From contig NZ_AVCC01000001.1 in assembly GCF_000622895.1 (NCBI RefSeq), positions 1-64,000 of the forward strand: 64,000 nt of DNA, read 5' to 3'. The position numbers and the translations under genes were made by a program. The DNA comes from Herminiimonas sp. CN. GTDB lineage: Bacteria; Pseudomonadota; Gammaproteobacteria; Burkholderiales; Burkholderiaceae_D. This document shows positions 32,985-45,728 of the stretch, piece by piece. The first letter of the stretch is position 1. Each line of letters begins with the position of its first letter. The notes beneath the pieces were generated by a model. That model did not search any database. It worked only from the letters and a program-made list of their open reading frames with translations, and had not been told where the DNA came from.

Positions 32985-35054
32985 CTATCCGCGCAGCAAA
33001 GCAATGGCGCGCTGGCAAACATTTTCAACCGTAAAGCCGTATTCACGCAGCACTATCGCGCCGCTCGCCGACGCTCCAAAACCGTCGACTGCGAGCACAT
33101 CGCCACGCTCTCCCACATAACGATGCCATCCTTGCGCCACGCCGGTCTCGACCGCGAGTCGGATGCCTAGCGCCGGCGGCAACACCGCATCGCGATATTC
33201 CTGCGACTGCTGCTCGAACAGCTCCCAGCTCGGCATCGAGACGATGCGCGCCTGAATATCCTGTGCCAGTAGTTGATGTTGTGCAGACACGATCAGCGGG
33301 ACTTCCGAGCCGCTGGCAATCAGGATCATTTCCGGTTTGCCGTTCGGGGCTTCTGCCAGAGTGTAAGCACCGCGCTGCAAGCCACTGGCGTCGGCAAATT
33401 GCGCACGATCGAGGGTGGGGACATCCTGCCGCGTCAACACCAGCGCCACCGGCCGTTCGCATGTTTCGACCGCAACGCGCCAGGCGACTGCTGTTTCGTT
33501 AGCATCGGCCGGTCGAATCACGATCAGGCGTGGCACAGCGCGAAGGCTGGCGAGCTGCTCTACCGGCTGATGGGTGGCGCCATCCTCACCCAGCGCTATG
33601 CTGTCGTGAGTGAAAACATAGACCACATGCAGACCCATCAAGGCGGCAAGCCGGATAGACGGACGCATGTAATCGGAAAAAACTAAAAAAGTCGCACCGA
33701 ATGGCAAGGTGCCGCCATGCGCGGCCATGCCGTTGATGATCGCGCCCATCGCATGCTCGCGTACGCCAAAGTGCAGATTGCGACCGGAGGGGCGCCAGCC
33801 GCCGCCGTCGGAGCCTTGCCGGTCGCTGGCGGCAGTCTCTGCTGGCTGGAAATCTCCCCATCCCGCCAGCGCGGTATGGGTAGACGGGTCCAAGTCCGCC
33901 GAGCCGCCGATGAGTGCAGGCAAATGCGGTGCGATGGCATTCATGATTTTGCCCGATGCAACGCGCGTGGCCATGCCTTTGGTATCGGCCGGAAACTGCG
34001 GGATGTCTTTATCCCAACCGGAGGGCGGGGCGTCGCTGCGCATCAGCTGCAGCAACTCCAGCCCGAGTGCCGGAAATTGCGTTTTGTAGGCAGAAAATTT
34101 ATCGAGCCATTCCCTCTCGCCTTGCGCGCCACGCCCGACCGTTTCAAGGAAGTGCACGCGTGCCGGTTCGGGAATGTAAAACATCGGTTCCACTGGCCAG
34201 CCGAGGTTGCGCTTGGTCAAACGCAGCTCTTCCACTCCGAGCGGCGAACCATGCGCTTCAAACGAGTCCTGTTTATTAGGCGAGCCATACCCAAGATGCG
34301 TACGCACCAAAATCAGCGAAGGCCGCCTTGTTTCAGCCCGAGCCGCATCCAGCGCCAGCCCGATCGCTGTCAGGTCATTACCGTCGTCCAGCGACTGAGT
34401 ATGCCAACCATAGGCCTCGAAACGGCCCGACTGATCCTCGGTAAAAGTCATGTCGGTGCTGGCGGAAAGCGTGGTGTGATTGTCGTCGTACAGGTAAATG
34501 AGCTTGCCCAATTGCAGATGGCCCGCCAGCGACGCAGCTTCCGATGCGACGCCTTCCATCAGGTCGCCGTCGCTCACGATGCCGTAGGTAAAATGGTTGA
34601 TCACATCAAAGCCATCGCGGTTGTAGCGTGCAGCAAGATTCATTTCAGCCATCGCCATACCCACGCCATTGCCAAAACCTTGGCCCAGCGGCCCCGTTGT
34701 CACCTCTACGCCCGGCGTCAGGCCGCGTTCCGGATGGCCGGGCGTGATGCTGGCCCATTGGCGAAATTGCTGGAGTTGCTGGAGCGGCAGCGCATAACCG
34801 GTGAGGTGGAGCAGGCTGTACAGCAATGCCGAACCATGTCCGGCTGAGAGCACAAAGCGATCGCGGTCGAACCAGTGCGGATTGGCAGCATGGTGCTTGA
34901 GAAAACGTGTCCACAGTACGTAGGCCATCGATGCCGCACCTAATGGTAAGCCAGGGTGGCCGCTATTGGCTTGCTGCACCGCATCGACCGATAGAAAACG
35001 CAGCGTGTTGACGCATAACGCATCCAGAGCGGAGGCGGGAAGCGGAGTATCCAT
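32985..35054 (-). CDS. tkt: Transketolase
   Basis: ThDP-dependent transfer of two-carbon ketol units between sugar phosphates. The 689-residue protein has [13 protein letters not shown], the [21 protein letters not shown] region, the ThDP/metal motif [20 protein letters not shown], and the pyrimidine domain with [16 protein letters not shown] and [15 protein letters not shown]. The start at 35054 follows GAGGAG by seven bases; a second ATG five codons upstream lies before that ribosome site. Convergent with the glucanase gene, leaving only seven bases between stops. Confidence 0.95.
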   Translation of the reverse strand: MDTPLPASALDALCVNTLRFLSVDAVQQANSGHPGLPLGAASMAYVLWTRFLKHHAANPHWFDRDRFVLSAGHGSALLYSLLHLTGYALPLQQLQQFRQWASITPGHPERGLTPGVEVTTGPLGQGFGNGVGMAMAEMNLAARYNRDGFDVINHFTYGIVSDGDLMEGVASEAASLAGHLQLGKLIYLYDDNHTTLSASTDMTFTEDQSGRFEAYGWHTQSLDDGNDLTAIGLALDAARAETRRPSLILVRTHLGYGSPNKQDSFEAHGSPLGVEELRLTKRNLGWPVEPMFYIPEPARVHFLETVGRGAQGEREWLDKFSAYKTQFPALGLELLQLMRSDAPPSGWDKDIPQFPADTKGMATRVASGKIMNAIAPHLPALIGGSADLDPSTHTALAGWGDFQPAETAASDRQGSDGGGWRPSGRNLHFGVREHAMGAIINGMAAHGGTLPFGATFLVFSDYMRPSIRLAALMGLHVVYVFTHDSIALGEDGATHQPVEQLASLRAVPRLIVIRPADANETAVAWRVAVETCERPVALVLTRQDVPTLDRAQFADASGLQRGAYTLAEAPNGKPEMILIASGSEVPLIVSAQHQLLAQDIQARIVSMPSWELFEQQSQEYRDAVLPPALGIRLAVETGVAQGWHRYVGERGDVLAVDGFGASASGAIVLREYGFTVENVCQRAIALLRG

Positions 35055-35679
35055 GTCATAACTCCTCAATCAAGATAGTCGATCGTAAAAGACGAGATCA
35101 ACATTTTCCGGCGGACGCAACAGCCAGTTGCCGGTGCCGACTGCGGGACAGCGGGCGACCCATGTTTCGTCATAGAAATAAAATTCTTATCAGGACTTAC
35201 GCAAAATACGGCTGTTTAAGTAGTGCAAGCCTGCACTACTGGGATTGCGTAAGTCCTATAAGTTCTACTTATGTGCTCAATGGTGTGCCGTCAGTCGCAC
35301 GGATCGCGAATTGTCGTTTCTGCAACTGTAGTTGAGCATCTGTTGAATGCATAACCTAATTTTTCCGACAACGCGCGTAAATCGCACTCTTGTTTGTGAT
35401 TCGACAAAGTGCACTATAAGGAACATGCAAATATCGCAATATTATTCTAGGCATGTCTTGAAATAAAATCGCAATGCGTTAGCAAAAGTGTTTTCACCTG
35501 CCATTGCTTTTACGCATTTTCGACAATTCGAACTGTCCATTGCCGGAAGCTTATTTATTGCCGAATGAGAATAGTCATTTTTTGGTCAAGAGCAAGGGCG
35601 CCGGATACTGAATCAGCGACAGCAGCATTCGGTCTGGTTCAGCGCACATGGTGTAGATCGATAAAAAAGGAAATTCCAG
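35055..35679. other. Divergent intergenic region between tkt and gnd
   Basis: About 625 bp without a supported gene. It contains a 66-bp inverted-repeat element (listed separately). The remainder is comparatively AT-rich and presumably holds the tkt and gnd promoters, but no clear -35/-10 pair was picked out. Confidence 0.5.
35192..35257. repeat. MITE-like inverted-repeat element, copy A
   Basis: The ends AGGACTTACGCAA (35192-35204) and its complement (35245-35257) form a 13-bp perfect inverted repeat. Inside, AGTAGTGCA (35219-35227) and TGCACTACT (35232-35240) form a second hairpin with an AGCC loop. The same termini bound copy B at 38151-38268, which has a different interior. Confidence 0.7.
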
Positions 35680-36702
35680 GTGAATCTGGGGATGATCGGA
35701 TTAGGGCGTATGGGAGCCAGTTTGGTGCGGCGCTTGACCAGGAATGGCCACAAGTGCGTCGTCTACGATGTGAACCCAGCCATCACCAAAAAAATCGCAG
35801 GTCACGGCATTCGAGGTTCCGGTTCAATCGAAGAGTTGGTCGCGAAGCTGACCAAGCCTCGCATAGTCTGGGTGATGGTTCCCGCTGGCGTAGTCGGTGC
35901 GACCGTCGAGGAGCTGGCTTCCCATATGGAGGCCGGAGATATCATCATCGACGGCGGCAATAGTTATTACCGGGATGATCTTTTGAGAGCGGAGACGCTC
36001 AAGCCAAGAGGGATACATTATGTCGATTGCGGCACCAGCGGCGGGGTATTAGGGCTCGATCGCGGTTACTGCCTGATGGTCGGCGGAGCGGCGCAGATCG
36101 TTAAGTATCTGGACCCAATTTTCAAGAGTATCGCGCCCGGGGTAGAGGCTGCGCCGCGAACTCCAGGCAGGAAGGGCACTGCTGGCGCTGCCGAGCATGG
36201 GTATCTGCATTGCGGCCCGACCGGGGCCGGACATTTTGTGAAGATGGTTCACAACGGCATCGAGTATGGCGTCATGGCGGCGTATGCCGAAGGATTGAAT
36301 ATCTTGGAAGGCGCCAACGCCGGCATGCGCGCTGGCGATGTGAACGCCGAAACGGCGCCGTTACGAAATCCTGAGTTTTACCAATATGACCTGGATCTGC
36401 CCCAAATCGCAGAAGTCTGGCGCCGCGGCAGCGTGATCGGGTCCTGGTTGCTGGATCTGACGGCTGCGGCACTTCTGCAGGATCCGCATCTGAAGAGTTA
36501 TGCTGGCCGGGTGTCGGATTCCGGCGAAGGGCGCTGGACGATCGCAGCTGCAATCGATGAAGCGGTGCCGGCCCCTGTTCTCAGTGCCGCGCTCTACGAA
36601 CGGTTCAGTTCGCGTGGCGACGCGGATTTTGCCAATCGCTTGTTATCTGCAATGCGCAAGCAGTTTGGCGGACACGACGAAAAGGAAATCGGGAAAGGCT
36701 GA
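35680..36702 (+). CDS. gnd: 6-phosphogluconate dehydrogenase (short, NAD-type, GndA/YqeC-like)
   Basis: Oxidatively decarboxylates 6-phosphogluconate to ribulose-5-P. The 340-residue length marks the short class found in many bacteria, not the 470-residue E. coli type. It shows the Rossmann motif [15 protein letters not shown], the [22 protein letters not shown] substrate block, and the catalytic [19 protein letters not shown] with Lys and Asn. The GTG start is preceded by AAAAAGGAA. Only one base separates its stop from zwf, so gnd-zwf form an operon. Confidence 0.94.
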   Translation: MNLGMIGLGRMGASLVRRLTRNGHKCVVYDVNPAITKKIAGHGIRGSGSIEELVAKLTKPRIVWVMVPAGVVGATVEELASHMEAGDIIIDGGNSYYRDDLLRAETLKPRGIHYVDCGTSGGVLGLDRGYCLMVGGAAQIVKYLDPIFKSIAPGVEAAPRTPGRKGTAGAAEHGYLHCGPTGAGHFVKMVHNGIEYGVMAAYAEGLNILEGANAGMRAGDVNAETAPLRNPEFYQYDLDLPQIAEVWRRGSVIGSWLLDLTAAALLQDPHLKSYAGRVSDSGEGRWTIAAAIDEAVPAPVLSAALYERFSSRGDADFANRLLSAMRKQFGGHDEKEIGKG

Positions 36703-36703
36703 G

Positions 36704-38116
36704 ATGAACCAGACAGATGGCAGGGCACAATCGGATGCGCTGGTCCTGTTCGGCGTGACCGGCGACCTGGCATACAAGAAAATTTTCCCTGCGCTCTATG
36801 CGCTGGCAAGGCGGGGAGCTCTCAACGTCCCGCTGGTTGGCATCGCTTCCTGTCCAATCAGTCTGGCGCAATTGCGCCAGCGCGCCGGGGCAGCCATAAA
36901 AAGTGCAGGAAAAATCGATGACAAGCCAGCTTTGCGCCATCTGCTCTCACTTCTTCGCTATGTTAACGGCGACTACAACGACCCGGCTACCTTCATCGCT
37001 CTCAAGGAGGCGCTGGGTGGCGCCCGGCGGCCGGCGCACTACCTCGCCATCCCGCCTGCGCTGTTCGCAACGGTGATTAATGGGCTCGGCACCGCCGGCC
37101 TGGCAGATCAGGCGCGCGTCATCGTTGAAAAGCCCTTCGGCCGCGACCTGGCCTCGGCGCGCAAGCTCAACCGCGATGCGCGGCGGATATTCCCGGAAGA
37201 CGCAATCTTCCGCATCGATCATTACCTCGGGAAAGAGGCGATCATGAACATCCTCTATTTCCGTTTTGCCAATTCTTTCCTGGAGCCGATCTGGAACCGC
37301 AACTACGTGGCTAGCGTTCAGATAACCCTTGCTGAAGATTTTGGCATTAATGGCCGGGGTGCCTTCTACGAAAGTGCCGGCTGCCTGCGCGACGTTATTC
37401 AGAACCATTTGTTCCAGATCGTTGCGCTGCTTGCCATGGAGCCGCCAGCGTATCAGGGCTTTGGCGCCGTCCACAGCGAGAAGGCCAAGGTATTTCAGGC
37501 CATGCGACCGCTGCATCCTGACGATGTGGTGCGCGGGCAGTATATTGGTTATCGGAAAGAATCGGGCGTGGGAAGTGAGTCCGATGTCGAGACCTTCTGC
37601 GCGCTGCGGCTGTCAATCGACTCCTGGCGCTGGAATGGCGTGCCGTGGTACTTGCGTTCCGGCAAATGTCTGGCTGTGACTGCCGCCGAGGTCCTGGTCG
37701 AGTTAAAGCCGCCGCCGCAAAAGCTTTTCGACGATTCAACGCCGGTGACCGGGCGGGCCAATTATTTGCGCTTCCGGCTCGCGCCTGACTCGGCAGTTGC
37801 TTTGGCTGCCCGTGTTAAGCGTGCAGGCAAGGAGTTCGTCGGCGACCAATGCGAGCTCTACCTGCTGGAGGAACAGGCGGGCCAGGAAACCCCCTATGAG
37901 CGTTTGCTGGGTGACGCCATGGCCGGAGATGGCGCTCTGTTTACGCGTGAGGACGCGGTGGAGGCAGCTTGGGCGGTGGTCGATCCCGTTCTGGCAACAC
38001 ACCACGTGGCTTACCGCTATAAACCTGGCAGTTGGGGGCCGAAACAAGCTGATGCGCTGATTGCGTCAGACGCGGGCTGGTACAACCCCAAGCCAGGCGG
38101 TGTTTCAGCAGGATGA
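36704..38116 (+). CDS. zwf: Glucose-6-phosphate 1-dehydrogenase
   Basis: Oxidises glucose-6-P to 6-phosphogluconolactone, entry to the oxidative pentose phosphate branch. 470 residues from the ATG at 36704; the frame is open upstream within gnd, but this start gives [20 protein letters not shown] with the Rossmann [15 protein letters not shown] near the N-terminus. The active-site motif [15 protein letters not shown] is intact, as is VEKPFGRDL. Slightly shorter than the E. coli enzyme. Followed by an inverted-repeat element and xfp. Confidence 0.95.
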   Translation: MNQTDGRAQSDALVLFGVTGDLAYKKIFPALYALARRGALNVPLVGIASCPISLAQLRQRAGAAIKSAGKIDDKPALRHLLSLLRYVNGDYNDPATFIALKEALGGARRPAHYLAIPPALFATVINGLGTAGLADQARVIVEKPFGRDLASARKLNRDARRIFPEDAIFRIDHYLGKEAIMNILYFRFANSFLEPIWNRNYVASVQITLAEDFGINGRGAFYESAGCLRDVIQNHLFQIVALLAMEPPAYQGFGAVHSEKAKVFQAMRPLHPDDVVRGQYIGYRKESGVGSESDVETFCALRLSIDSWRWNGVPWYLRSGKCLAVTAAEVLVELKPPPQKLFDDSTPVTGRANYLRFRLAPDSAVALAARVKRAGKEFVGDQCELYLLEEQAGQETPYERLLGDAMAGDGALFTREDAVEAAWAVVDPVLATHHVAYRYKPGSWGPKQADALIASDAGWYNPKPGGVSAG

Positions 38117-38150
38117 ATACATCAGGAAAAACCGCAAGAGGTTCACTATC

Positions 38151-38268
38151 AGGACTTACGCAAAACCAATATATGTGTAGGGTGCGCCATGCGCACCACA
38201 GTCAGCCGTAAATGTATTGGTGGGTGCGCATGGCGCACCCTACAGCGTAACGTGTTTGCGTAAGCCCT
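38151..38268. repeat. MITE-like inverted-repeat element, copy B
   Basis: Left end AGGACTTACGCAAA (38151-38164) matches the complement of TTTGCGTAAGCCCT (38255-38268) with one mismatch. Within it, TGTAGGGTGCGCCATGCGC and the following CACCA (38176-38198) pair with a near-perfect complement at 38221-38244, so the whole 118 bp folds into a long stem. The termini match copy A at 35192-35257. It lies in the zwf-xfp gap, so it could affect readthrough between them. Confidence 0.75.
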
Positions 38269-38282
38269 AAATATAAAACAAC

Positions 38283-40655
38283 ATGAAATCCAGCACACTC
38301 ACACCGGAACTGCTGCATAAGATCGACGCCTACTGGCGCGCCGCCAACTATCTGTCAGTCGGGCAGATTTATCTCTTTGATAACCCATTGCTGAGACGGC
38401 CGCTGATTCTTGCAGATATCAAGCACATGCTACTGGGGCATTGGGGTACAACACCAGGCCAGAATTTCATTTACGCGCATTTGAACCGCGTCATAAAAAA
38501 ATACGACCTCGACATGATTTACGTCTCTGGCCCGGGGCATGGTGGCCCGGCCGTTGTCGGTAATACCTATCTTGAAGGCACTTACAGCGAGATCTATCCC
38601 GACATCAGCCAGGATGAGGCCGGACTGCGGAAGCTCTTTCTCCAGTTCTCGTTTCCCGGTGGCATTCCGAGTCATGCGTCACCGGAGTGCCCGGGCTCGA
38701 TCCACGAGGGCGGTGAACTGGGCTATTCCCTCAGCCATTCTTTCGGGGCCGTGTTCGACAATTCAGAACTCATCGTCGCCTGTGTCATCGGCGACGGCGA
38801 GGCCGAAACTGGGCCGCTGGCTACTGCCTGGCATTCCAATAAATTCCTCGATCCAGCCTCCGACGGTGCAGTGCTGCCGATCCTGCATCTGAACGGCTAC
38901 AAGATTGCCAACCCGACGATCCTTGCCCGCATCACCCGCGAGGAGCTGGCGCAGTTGCTGCGCGGCTACGGCTGGGCCCCCTTGTTTGTCGAGGGTCACG
39001 AACCGGTGCTGATGCACCAAGCCATGGCCGCAGCGCTCGATATTGCAGTGCAGCAGATCAGGCAATTCCAGCAGGCCGCCCGTGTCCATGGCGACCTGAG
39101 CCGCCCGTGCTGGCCGATGATCGTTCTTAATTCGCCCAAGGGCTGGACCGGGCCGAAGGTGGTTGACGGCCGGCAGATCGAAGGCACCTTTCGAGCGCAC
39201 CAAGTACCCATCGCCATCTCGCCCAGCGCGCCGGCCGCACACCTGAAGTTGCTGGAAGACTGGCTCAGGAGCTACCGGCCGGAGGAACTGTTCGACGCCC
39301 AGGGCCGCCTGCAGCCGGAACTGGCCGAACTGGCGCCCAAGGGGGCGCGACGCATGGGGGCAAATCCCCATGCCAACGGCGGCATGATGCTGCGCGACTT
39401 GCGCATGCCGGATTTCCGTGACTACGCTGCCGAAGTTCCCGCGCCGGGTGTGCGTGGCATCGGCGATACGCATGTGCTCGGGCCATTCCTGCGCGATATC
39501 GCAAGGCTGAACGATGTGCAAAGAAATTTCAGGGTATTCGGCCCGGACGAGACACTTTCCAACGGCCTGGAAGCCTTGTTTGAGGCGACTCAGCGTCAAT
39601 GGGATGCCGCGATGGTACCCGGCGACGAATTTCTTGCGCCGACCGGACGCGTGATGGAAATGCTTAGCGAACACCAGTGCGAGGGCTGGCTCGAAGGTTA
39701 TCTGCTCACCGGACGCCACGGGCTATTCAATTGTTATGAGGCGTTCATTCATATCATTGATTCGATGTTCAACCAGCACGCCAAATGGCTCAAGGTCACG
39801 TCGCAGTTAGCGTGGCGGCGCAAGATAGCCTCCCTGAACTACCTGCTGGCTTCGCATGTCTGGCGCCAGGATCACAATGGCTTCACGCACCAGGATCCCG
39901 GCTTCATCGATCACGTCGTCAACAAAAAGGCCGAGGTGGTGCGGGTATATCTGCCGCCCGACGCCAATTGCCTGCTGTCAGTGATGGACCATTGTCTGCG
40001 CAGCCGACATTACGTCAACGTCGTTATTGCGGGAAAACATCCGGCACCGCAGTGGTTGACGATGGATGACGCCGTCAAGCATTGCACCCAGGGCATCGGC
40101 ATCTGGCAGTGGGCCAGCAACGATCAGGGCGCCGGGCCCGACGTGGTAATGGCTTGCTGCGGCGACGTGCCCACGCTGGAGACGCTCGCCGCCGTCTGCA
40201 TACTGCGCAAGCATCTGCCCGATCTGAAAATCCGGGTAGTCAACGTGGTCGATCTCATGCGGCTGCAGCCACAAACCGAGCATCCGCACGGTTTGAACGA
40301 TATCGATTTCGATGAAATTTTCACCCGGAACAAGCCGGTAATCTTTGCCTTTCATGGCTACCCGTGGTTGATCCACCGGCTGACTTACCGGCGTACCAAC
40401 CATGACAACATCCATGTTCGCGGCTACAAGGAAGAGGGCACCATCACCACGCCCTTCGACATGACTGTGCTGAATGACCTGGACCGCTTCCATCTGGTGA
40501 TGGACACCATCGACCGCCTGCCGCAGACCGGCGACTACGGCGTCTACATGAAGCAGCAGCTCAAGGACAAGCTGATCGAGCACAAGCAGTACATCGACAA
40601 ATACGGTCAGGATATGCCGGAAATCCGCAACTGGAATTGGAGTGACATCAAATGA
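38283..40655 (+). CDS. xfp: Xylulose-5-phosphate/fructose-6-phosphate phosphoketolase
   Basis: ThDP enzyme that splits xylulose-5-P (and often fructose-6-P) with phosphate to acetyl-phosphate and a glycolytic aldehyde phosphate. The 790-residue protein has the family blocks [55 protein letters not shown] and the ThDP motif [19 protein letters not shown], with a normal C-terminus. Its stop overlaps the fba start (ATGA). Key enzyme of the cluster: it turns pentose phosphate into acetyl-P without aldolase. Confidence 0.96.
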   Translation: MKSSTLTPELLHKIDAYWRAANYLSVGQIYLFDNPLLRRPLILADIKHMLLGHWGTTPGQNFIYAHLNRVIKKYDLDMIYVSGPGHGGPAVVGNTYLEGTYSEIYPDISQDEAGLRKLFLQFSFPGGIPSHASPECPGSIHEGGELGYSLSHSFGAVFDNSELIVACVIGDGEAETGPLATAWHSNKFLDPASDGAVLPILHLNGYKIANPTILARITREELAQLLRGYGWAPLFVEGHEPVLMHQAMAAALDIAVQQIRQFQQAARVHGDLSRPCWPMIVLNSPKGWTGPKVVDGRQIEGTFRAHQVPIAISPSAPAAHLKLLEDWLRSYRPEELFDAQGRLQPELAELAPKGARRMGANPHANGGMMLRDLRMPDFRDYAAEVPAPGVRGIGDTHVLGPFLRDIARLNDVQRNFRVFGPDETLSNGLEALFEATQRQWDAAMVPGDEFLAPTGRVMEMLSEHQCEGWLEGYLLTGRHGLFNCYEAFIHIIDSMFNQHAKWLKVTSQLAWRRKIASLNYLLASHVWRQDHNGFTHQDPGFIDHVVNKKAEVVRVYLPPDANCLLSVMDHCLRSRHYVNVVIAGKHPAPQWLTMDDAVKHCTQGIGIWQWASNDQGAGPDVVMACCGDVPTLETLAAVCILRKHLPDLKIRVVNVVDLMRLQPQTEHPHGLNDIDFDEIFTRNKPVIFAFHGYPWLIHRLTYRRTNHDNIHVRGYKEEGTITTPFDMTVLNDLDRFHLVMDTIDRLPQTGDYGVYMKQQLKDKLIEHKQYIDKYGQDMPEIRNWNWSDIK

Positions 40656-41701
40656 ATACACAACATCTGATCGACACCGCGAGGGCGCTGGTGGCCGACG
40701 ACAAAGGTTTACTGGCGATGGATGAAAGCGATCCAACCTGCAACAAACGATTTGTCGCCGTGAAGATTCCCCAGACCGAAGAGGCACGGCGTGCCTGGAG
40801 AGAATTGATTGTAACCACACCCGGCCTCAGTGAATCCATTAGTGGTGCGATTCTTTATGACGCGACGATCCGCCAGCAAAGTAAAAATGGCATGCCCTTG
40901 ATTAAAGTTCTTGCCGAAGCAGGCATCATTGCCGGTATTAAAGTGGATGCGGGCGCCAAGGACATGGCGGCGCACCCCGGAGAAAAAATAACGAGGTCTG
41001 GACGGATTGCGCGATCGTCTCATGGAATATGCTCAGATGGGCGCCCGTTTTGCCAAGTGGCGCGCGGTAATTACCCTCGGCGAGGGTATCCCCAGTTACG
41101 CTTGCATCGAGGCCAACGCACATGCATTGGCGCGCTATGCCAGGAGTCTGGCTTGGTACCAATCGTCGAGCCAGAAGTGCTCATGGACGGCGAGCATTCC
41201 CTGCAGCGGTGCGGAGAAGTAACGGAGCAAGTCCTGCGTGCGGTCTTCCACCAGCTTTACCTGCAGCGGGTGAAACTGGAGGGAATGTTGCTCAAACCGA
41301 ATATGGTGCTGCCCGGATTGGGCTGCAGCAAGCAAGCGACGGCTGACGAAGTCGCTGCTGCCACGATAAGTTGCTTCCTGCGAGCGGTCCCCGCTGCCGT
41401 TCCGGGGATTGCGTTCCTGTCGGGAGGTCAAACCGGCGAACTGGCCTCGGCCCGGTTGAATGCGATGAATCTTCGAGTCAAGTCTGGTTTGCCTTGGGCG
41501 TTGGGATTCTCTTTTGCGCGTGCCATCCAGCAACCCGCATTGGGAATTTGGCAAGGCGAAGAGGGCAACGTGAAAGCCGCCCAGCAGGCTTTGCTGCACC
41601 GCGCCCGATGCAACCAGGCTGCGCGTCGTGGCGAATACAACGCCGCGATGGAGCTGATGCCGCATCCCGGTTCTCCGGCCAGCACAAGCGCCGCACGCTG
41701 A
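40652..41701 (+). pseudogene. fba: Class I fructose-bisphosphate aldolase, disrupted by two indels
   Basis: The frame is open for 349 codons, but the middle does not match the family. The N-terminal DKGLLAMDESDPTCNKRF and AGIKVDAGAK (Schiff-site-region Lys107) are good. From about 40992 to 41138 the aldolase sequence lies one base away, reading [17 protein letters not shown] and [15 protein letters not shown]. Then [12 protein letters not shown] (Glu187) and LLKPNMVLPG (Schiff-base Lys229) return to the first frame. Lys146 (rabbit numbering, in FAKWR) is therefore lost from the long frame. The second lesion fits collapse of a 10-bp direct repeat at 41130-41141. Either a decayed gene or two sequencing errors; the open frame would give an inactive protein. 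Confidence 0.8.
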
Positions 41702-41800
41702 AGTGCCGGTACAAATTTTTGCCCGAGCTAATCGCTTTGGCTCTGACTTTTTCGAGCAGGGCTTGGATGCATCAGTGATGGGTCTTGATCCGCTGAAAAA

Positions 41801-42595
41801 ATGAAAGATAAAATCGTTCCTTCGGCTTCCGGCGTGATTATCCCGGCGTGCGAAAGCATGGTGGATAGCACGCGCCGGCTGATGCCTTCTGCCGACATAG
41901 GCCTGTGCCGCTGGCATGAATTTTCAGATGAGCGGCAGTTGCAACAAGCGGCAACCAAAATCATTCTTGGCAGCGCGGCACAAGCTATTCATGAACGTGG
42001 TCAATTTCATCTTGTGCTTGCCGGCGGCAACACGCCGCGTGAAATTTATCGCAACTTATGTGTAGCCCAAACCGATTGGTCAGCGTGGCACATCTATTTC
42101 GGTGATGAACGCTGCCTGCCGTCGACCGACTCTGCGCGTAACTCACGCATGGCCGCGGAAGTCTGGCTGAGTCGGGTGCCGATTTCTCCCCTTCAGTTGC
42201 ATGCGATACCGGCTGAATTGGGTGCATTGCAAGCAGCCAAACTGTACGCGGAAACGCTGCGAACAGTGGGTATCTTCGATTTGGTGTTGCTCGGGCTTGG
42301 GCAGGACGGCCACACGGCGAGCCTGTTTGCGGAGCATGAGTGGGGTGTGCGGGCCGGGTCGCCGGACACGCTGGCGGTGTTCAATGCGCCGCAGCCGCCG
42401 CCGCAGCGCGTATCGCTGAGTGCTGCGCGGTTAAGCCGTGCGCGGCATGTGGTATTTCTGGTCAGCGGCGCTTCCAAGCGCCGGGCGGTGGCCGAATGGC
42501 GTGCCGGCAGCGAGATTCCGGCGCGGGCGATCATGCCGGCAGCGGGCGTTGATGTGCTGGTAGAGTCGGCATTGCTCGCGCCGTTGGCTGTCTGA
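41801..42595 (+). CDS. pgl: 6-phosphogluconolactonase
   Basis: Hydrolyses 6-phosphogluconolactone to 6-phosphogluconate. The 264-residue DevB-type protein has FHLVLAGGNTPREIYRNL, WHIYFGDERCLP and the LVLLGLGQDGHTASLF motif near residue 165. The first about 30 residues are not conserved, and the ATG at 41882 (MPSADIGLCRWHEF) would also give a family-sized product. It lies 99 bp after the broken aldolase gene and completes the oxidative pentose phosphate set with zwf and gnd. Confidence 0.94.
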   Translation: MKDKIVPSASGVIIPACESMVDSTRRLMPSADIGLCRWHEFSDERQLQQAATKIILGSAAQAIHERGQFHLVLAGGNTPREIYRNLCVAQTDWSAWHIYFGDERCLPSTDSARNSRMAAEVWLSRVPISPLQLHAIPAELGALQAAKLYAETLRTVGIFDLVLLGLGQDGHTASLFAEHEWGVRAGSPDTLAVFNAPQPPPQRVSLSAARLSRARHVVFLVSGASKRRAVAEWRAGSEIPARAIMPAAGVDVLVESALLAPLAV

Positions 42596-43143
42596 GCGGG
42601 AGTGCATGTGTTGGATTGCCCCGCCGTGTAACTTGCCGTCCCAAAGCCGGACGGATCAGGCGGAAGTTTTTTCCATCAATCAATAATCCTGGAAACTCCA
42701 GCCAACCGCTAATAGTAATAGATAAGCTATTGATTTAATTTATAATTGTTGAATTTAAGGCATTCGCCATTTGGGCGAGAGCGCTACCGGTACAACTGAG
42801 GCTTCTGGCAGGCTGTCGGACTGGAACTTCTAAAGTCTCGTCGGATAATCCGAAAGACTGCCGGAGCCCGGGTTTTTCTGAGTGCGCTCTATTTGTCGGA
42901 CTGACGGCGCCAGCGGAGTGCCGTTTAAAATGCGTGCAATGGCGTATTTTTAGGATGATGTTTGCGGGATGTTTGTTGTGATTCTGCGTAGGACAATGCG
43001 CCGCCTGGTGCGGCCATCGTCCTTGCTTTTGGCGCAAACCGCAGCGGCGCGCTACAATTCGTGCCGCAGTGCGGAATTTCCGTTTCTGGGCCTGATCCCG
43101 CTAGTAGCGCAGCCATTTCCCTTTCTCCGGTTTACACATCGCA
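42596..43143. other. Intergenic region between pgl and queE
   Basis: About 550 bp with no supported gene. The middle (about 42715-42760) is AT-rich. TGTCGGACTG occurs twice about 80 bp apart. I looked for a copy of the guaA 3' end as an island boundary and for a preQ1 riboswitch before queE and found neither. Confidence 0.5.
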
Positions 43144-43779
43144 GTGACTTACAGCATCAAAGAAATTTTTTATACCTTGCAAGGCGAGGGTGCGCACGCC
43201 GGGCGGCCGGCGGTGTTTTGCCGCTTCAGCGGCTGCAACCTGTGGTCGGGGCGCGAGGCCGATCGCGCCGGCGCCGTATGCCGCTTCTGCGATACCGAGT
43301 TTGTCGGTACCGATGGCGAGCGAGGCGGCAAGTTTGTCGACAGCGAGACCCTGGCGTGCACCATCGACAGCCTGTGGCCGCAGGCTGGATCAGCCCATAA
43401 ATACGTGGTCTTTACCGGTGGCGAACCGCTGCTGCAGCTCGATGACGCGCTGATTGCCAGCATGCACGCCCACGGATTTGCCATCGCGATCGAGACCAAC
43501 GGCACCATTGCGGTGCCGGCCGGGGTGGACTGGATTTGCGTGAGTCCGAAAATGGGTGCGCCGCTGGCGGTGCGGAAAGGCAGCGAGATCAAGGTCGTGA
43601 TCCCGCAGGACGGCCAGAATCTGGCCGACTATGCGGCGCTCGATTTCGAACATTTTTTCGTGCAGCCGATGGATGGACCGGACGTTGCCGCTCATACCCG
43701 GCTGGCGATCGAGACCTGCAAGCGCGATCCGCAGTGGAAGCTGAGCATACAGACCCATAAACTGTTGCAGATTCCCTGA
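43144..43779 (+). CDS. queE: 7-carboxy-7-deazaguanine synthase
   Basis: Radical SAM enzyme that contracts CPH4 to 7-carboxy-7-deazaguanine in queuosine biosynthesis. The 211-residue protein begins with a GTG start and has FYTLQGEGAHAGRPAVFCRF. The cluster-binding cysteines are spaced C-x14-C-x2-C (CNLW...VCRFCDT), the expanded-loop variant known from proteobacterial QueE, and the SAM-binding FTGGEPLLQ follows. queD and tadA lie downstream in the same direction. Confidence 0.95.
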   Translation: MTYSIKEIFYTLQGEGAHAGRPAVFCRFSGCNLWSGREADRAGAVCRFCDTEFVGTDGERGGKFVDSETLACTIDSLWPQAGSAHKYVVFTGGEPLLQLDDALIASMHAHGFAIAIETNGTIAVPAGVDWICVSPKMGAPLAVRKGSEIKVVIPQDGQNLADYAALDFEHFFVQPMDGPDVAAHTRLAIETCKRDPQWKLSIQTHKLLQIP

Positions 43780-43808
43780 TCCTGCAGAAATAAGATGAAA
43801 TACACATC

Positions 43809-45668
<1,860 letters not shown>

Positions 45669-45671
<3 letters not shown>

Positions 45672-45728
45672 TATACTGCAATTAGTATATTTTAATGTCG
45701 CAATGAATATGCGTGAAAATTGGCATAT
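45669..45728. repeat. Intergenic repeat, copy 2, with hairpin after ldcA
   Basis: AATATAC and GTATATT form a short hairpin around TGCAATTA, followed by four T. This could serve as a weak terminator for ldcA. The 15-mer TTAATGTCGCAATGA (45692-45706) then TGCGTGA and GGCAT follow in the same order as in copy 1 near 9620. Confidence 0.5.

Larger units (their letters stand above)
15948..42600. mobile_element. Putative genomic island at the 3' end of guaA
   Basis: This is an inference. The block between guaA and queE holds an integrase relic followed by a functionally coherent set of carbohydrate genes that is absent from the usual guaA-to-tadA/ldcA neighbourhood, as I recall it for Burkholderiales. 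Short inverted-repeat elements and a decayed aldolase gene also lie inside it. The left border would be the guaA stop. I found no second copy of the guaA 3' end between 42596 and 43143, so the right border is only approximate. Confidence 0.4.

Noticed and set aside
33717-34847. A 376-codon plus-strand open frame inside tkt
   Set aside because: Antisense shadow of transketolase; composition is Arg/Ala-rich with no domain.
42596-43143. preQ1 riboswitch or guaA attachment repeat before queE
   Set aside because: I looked for both and found no convincing structure or repeat.
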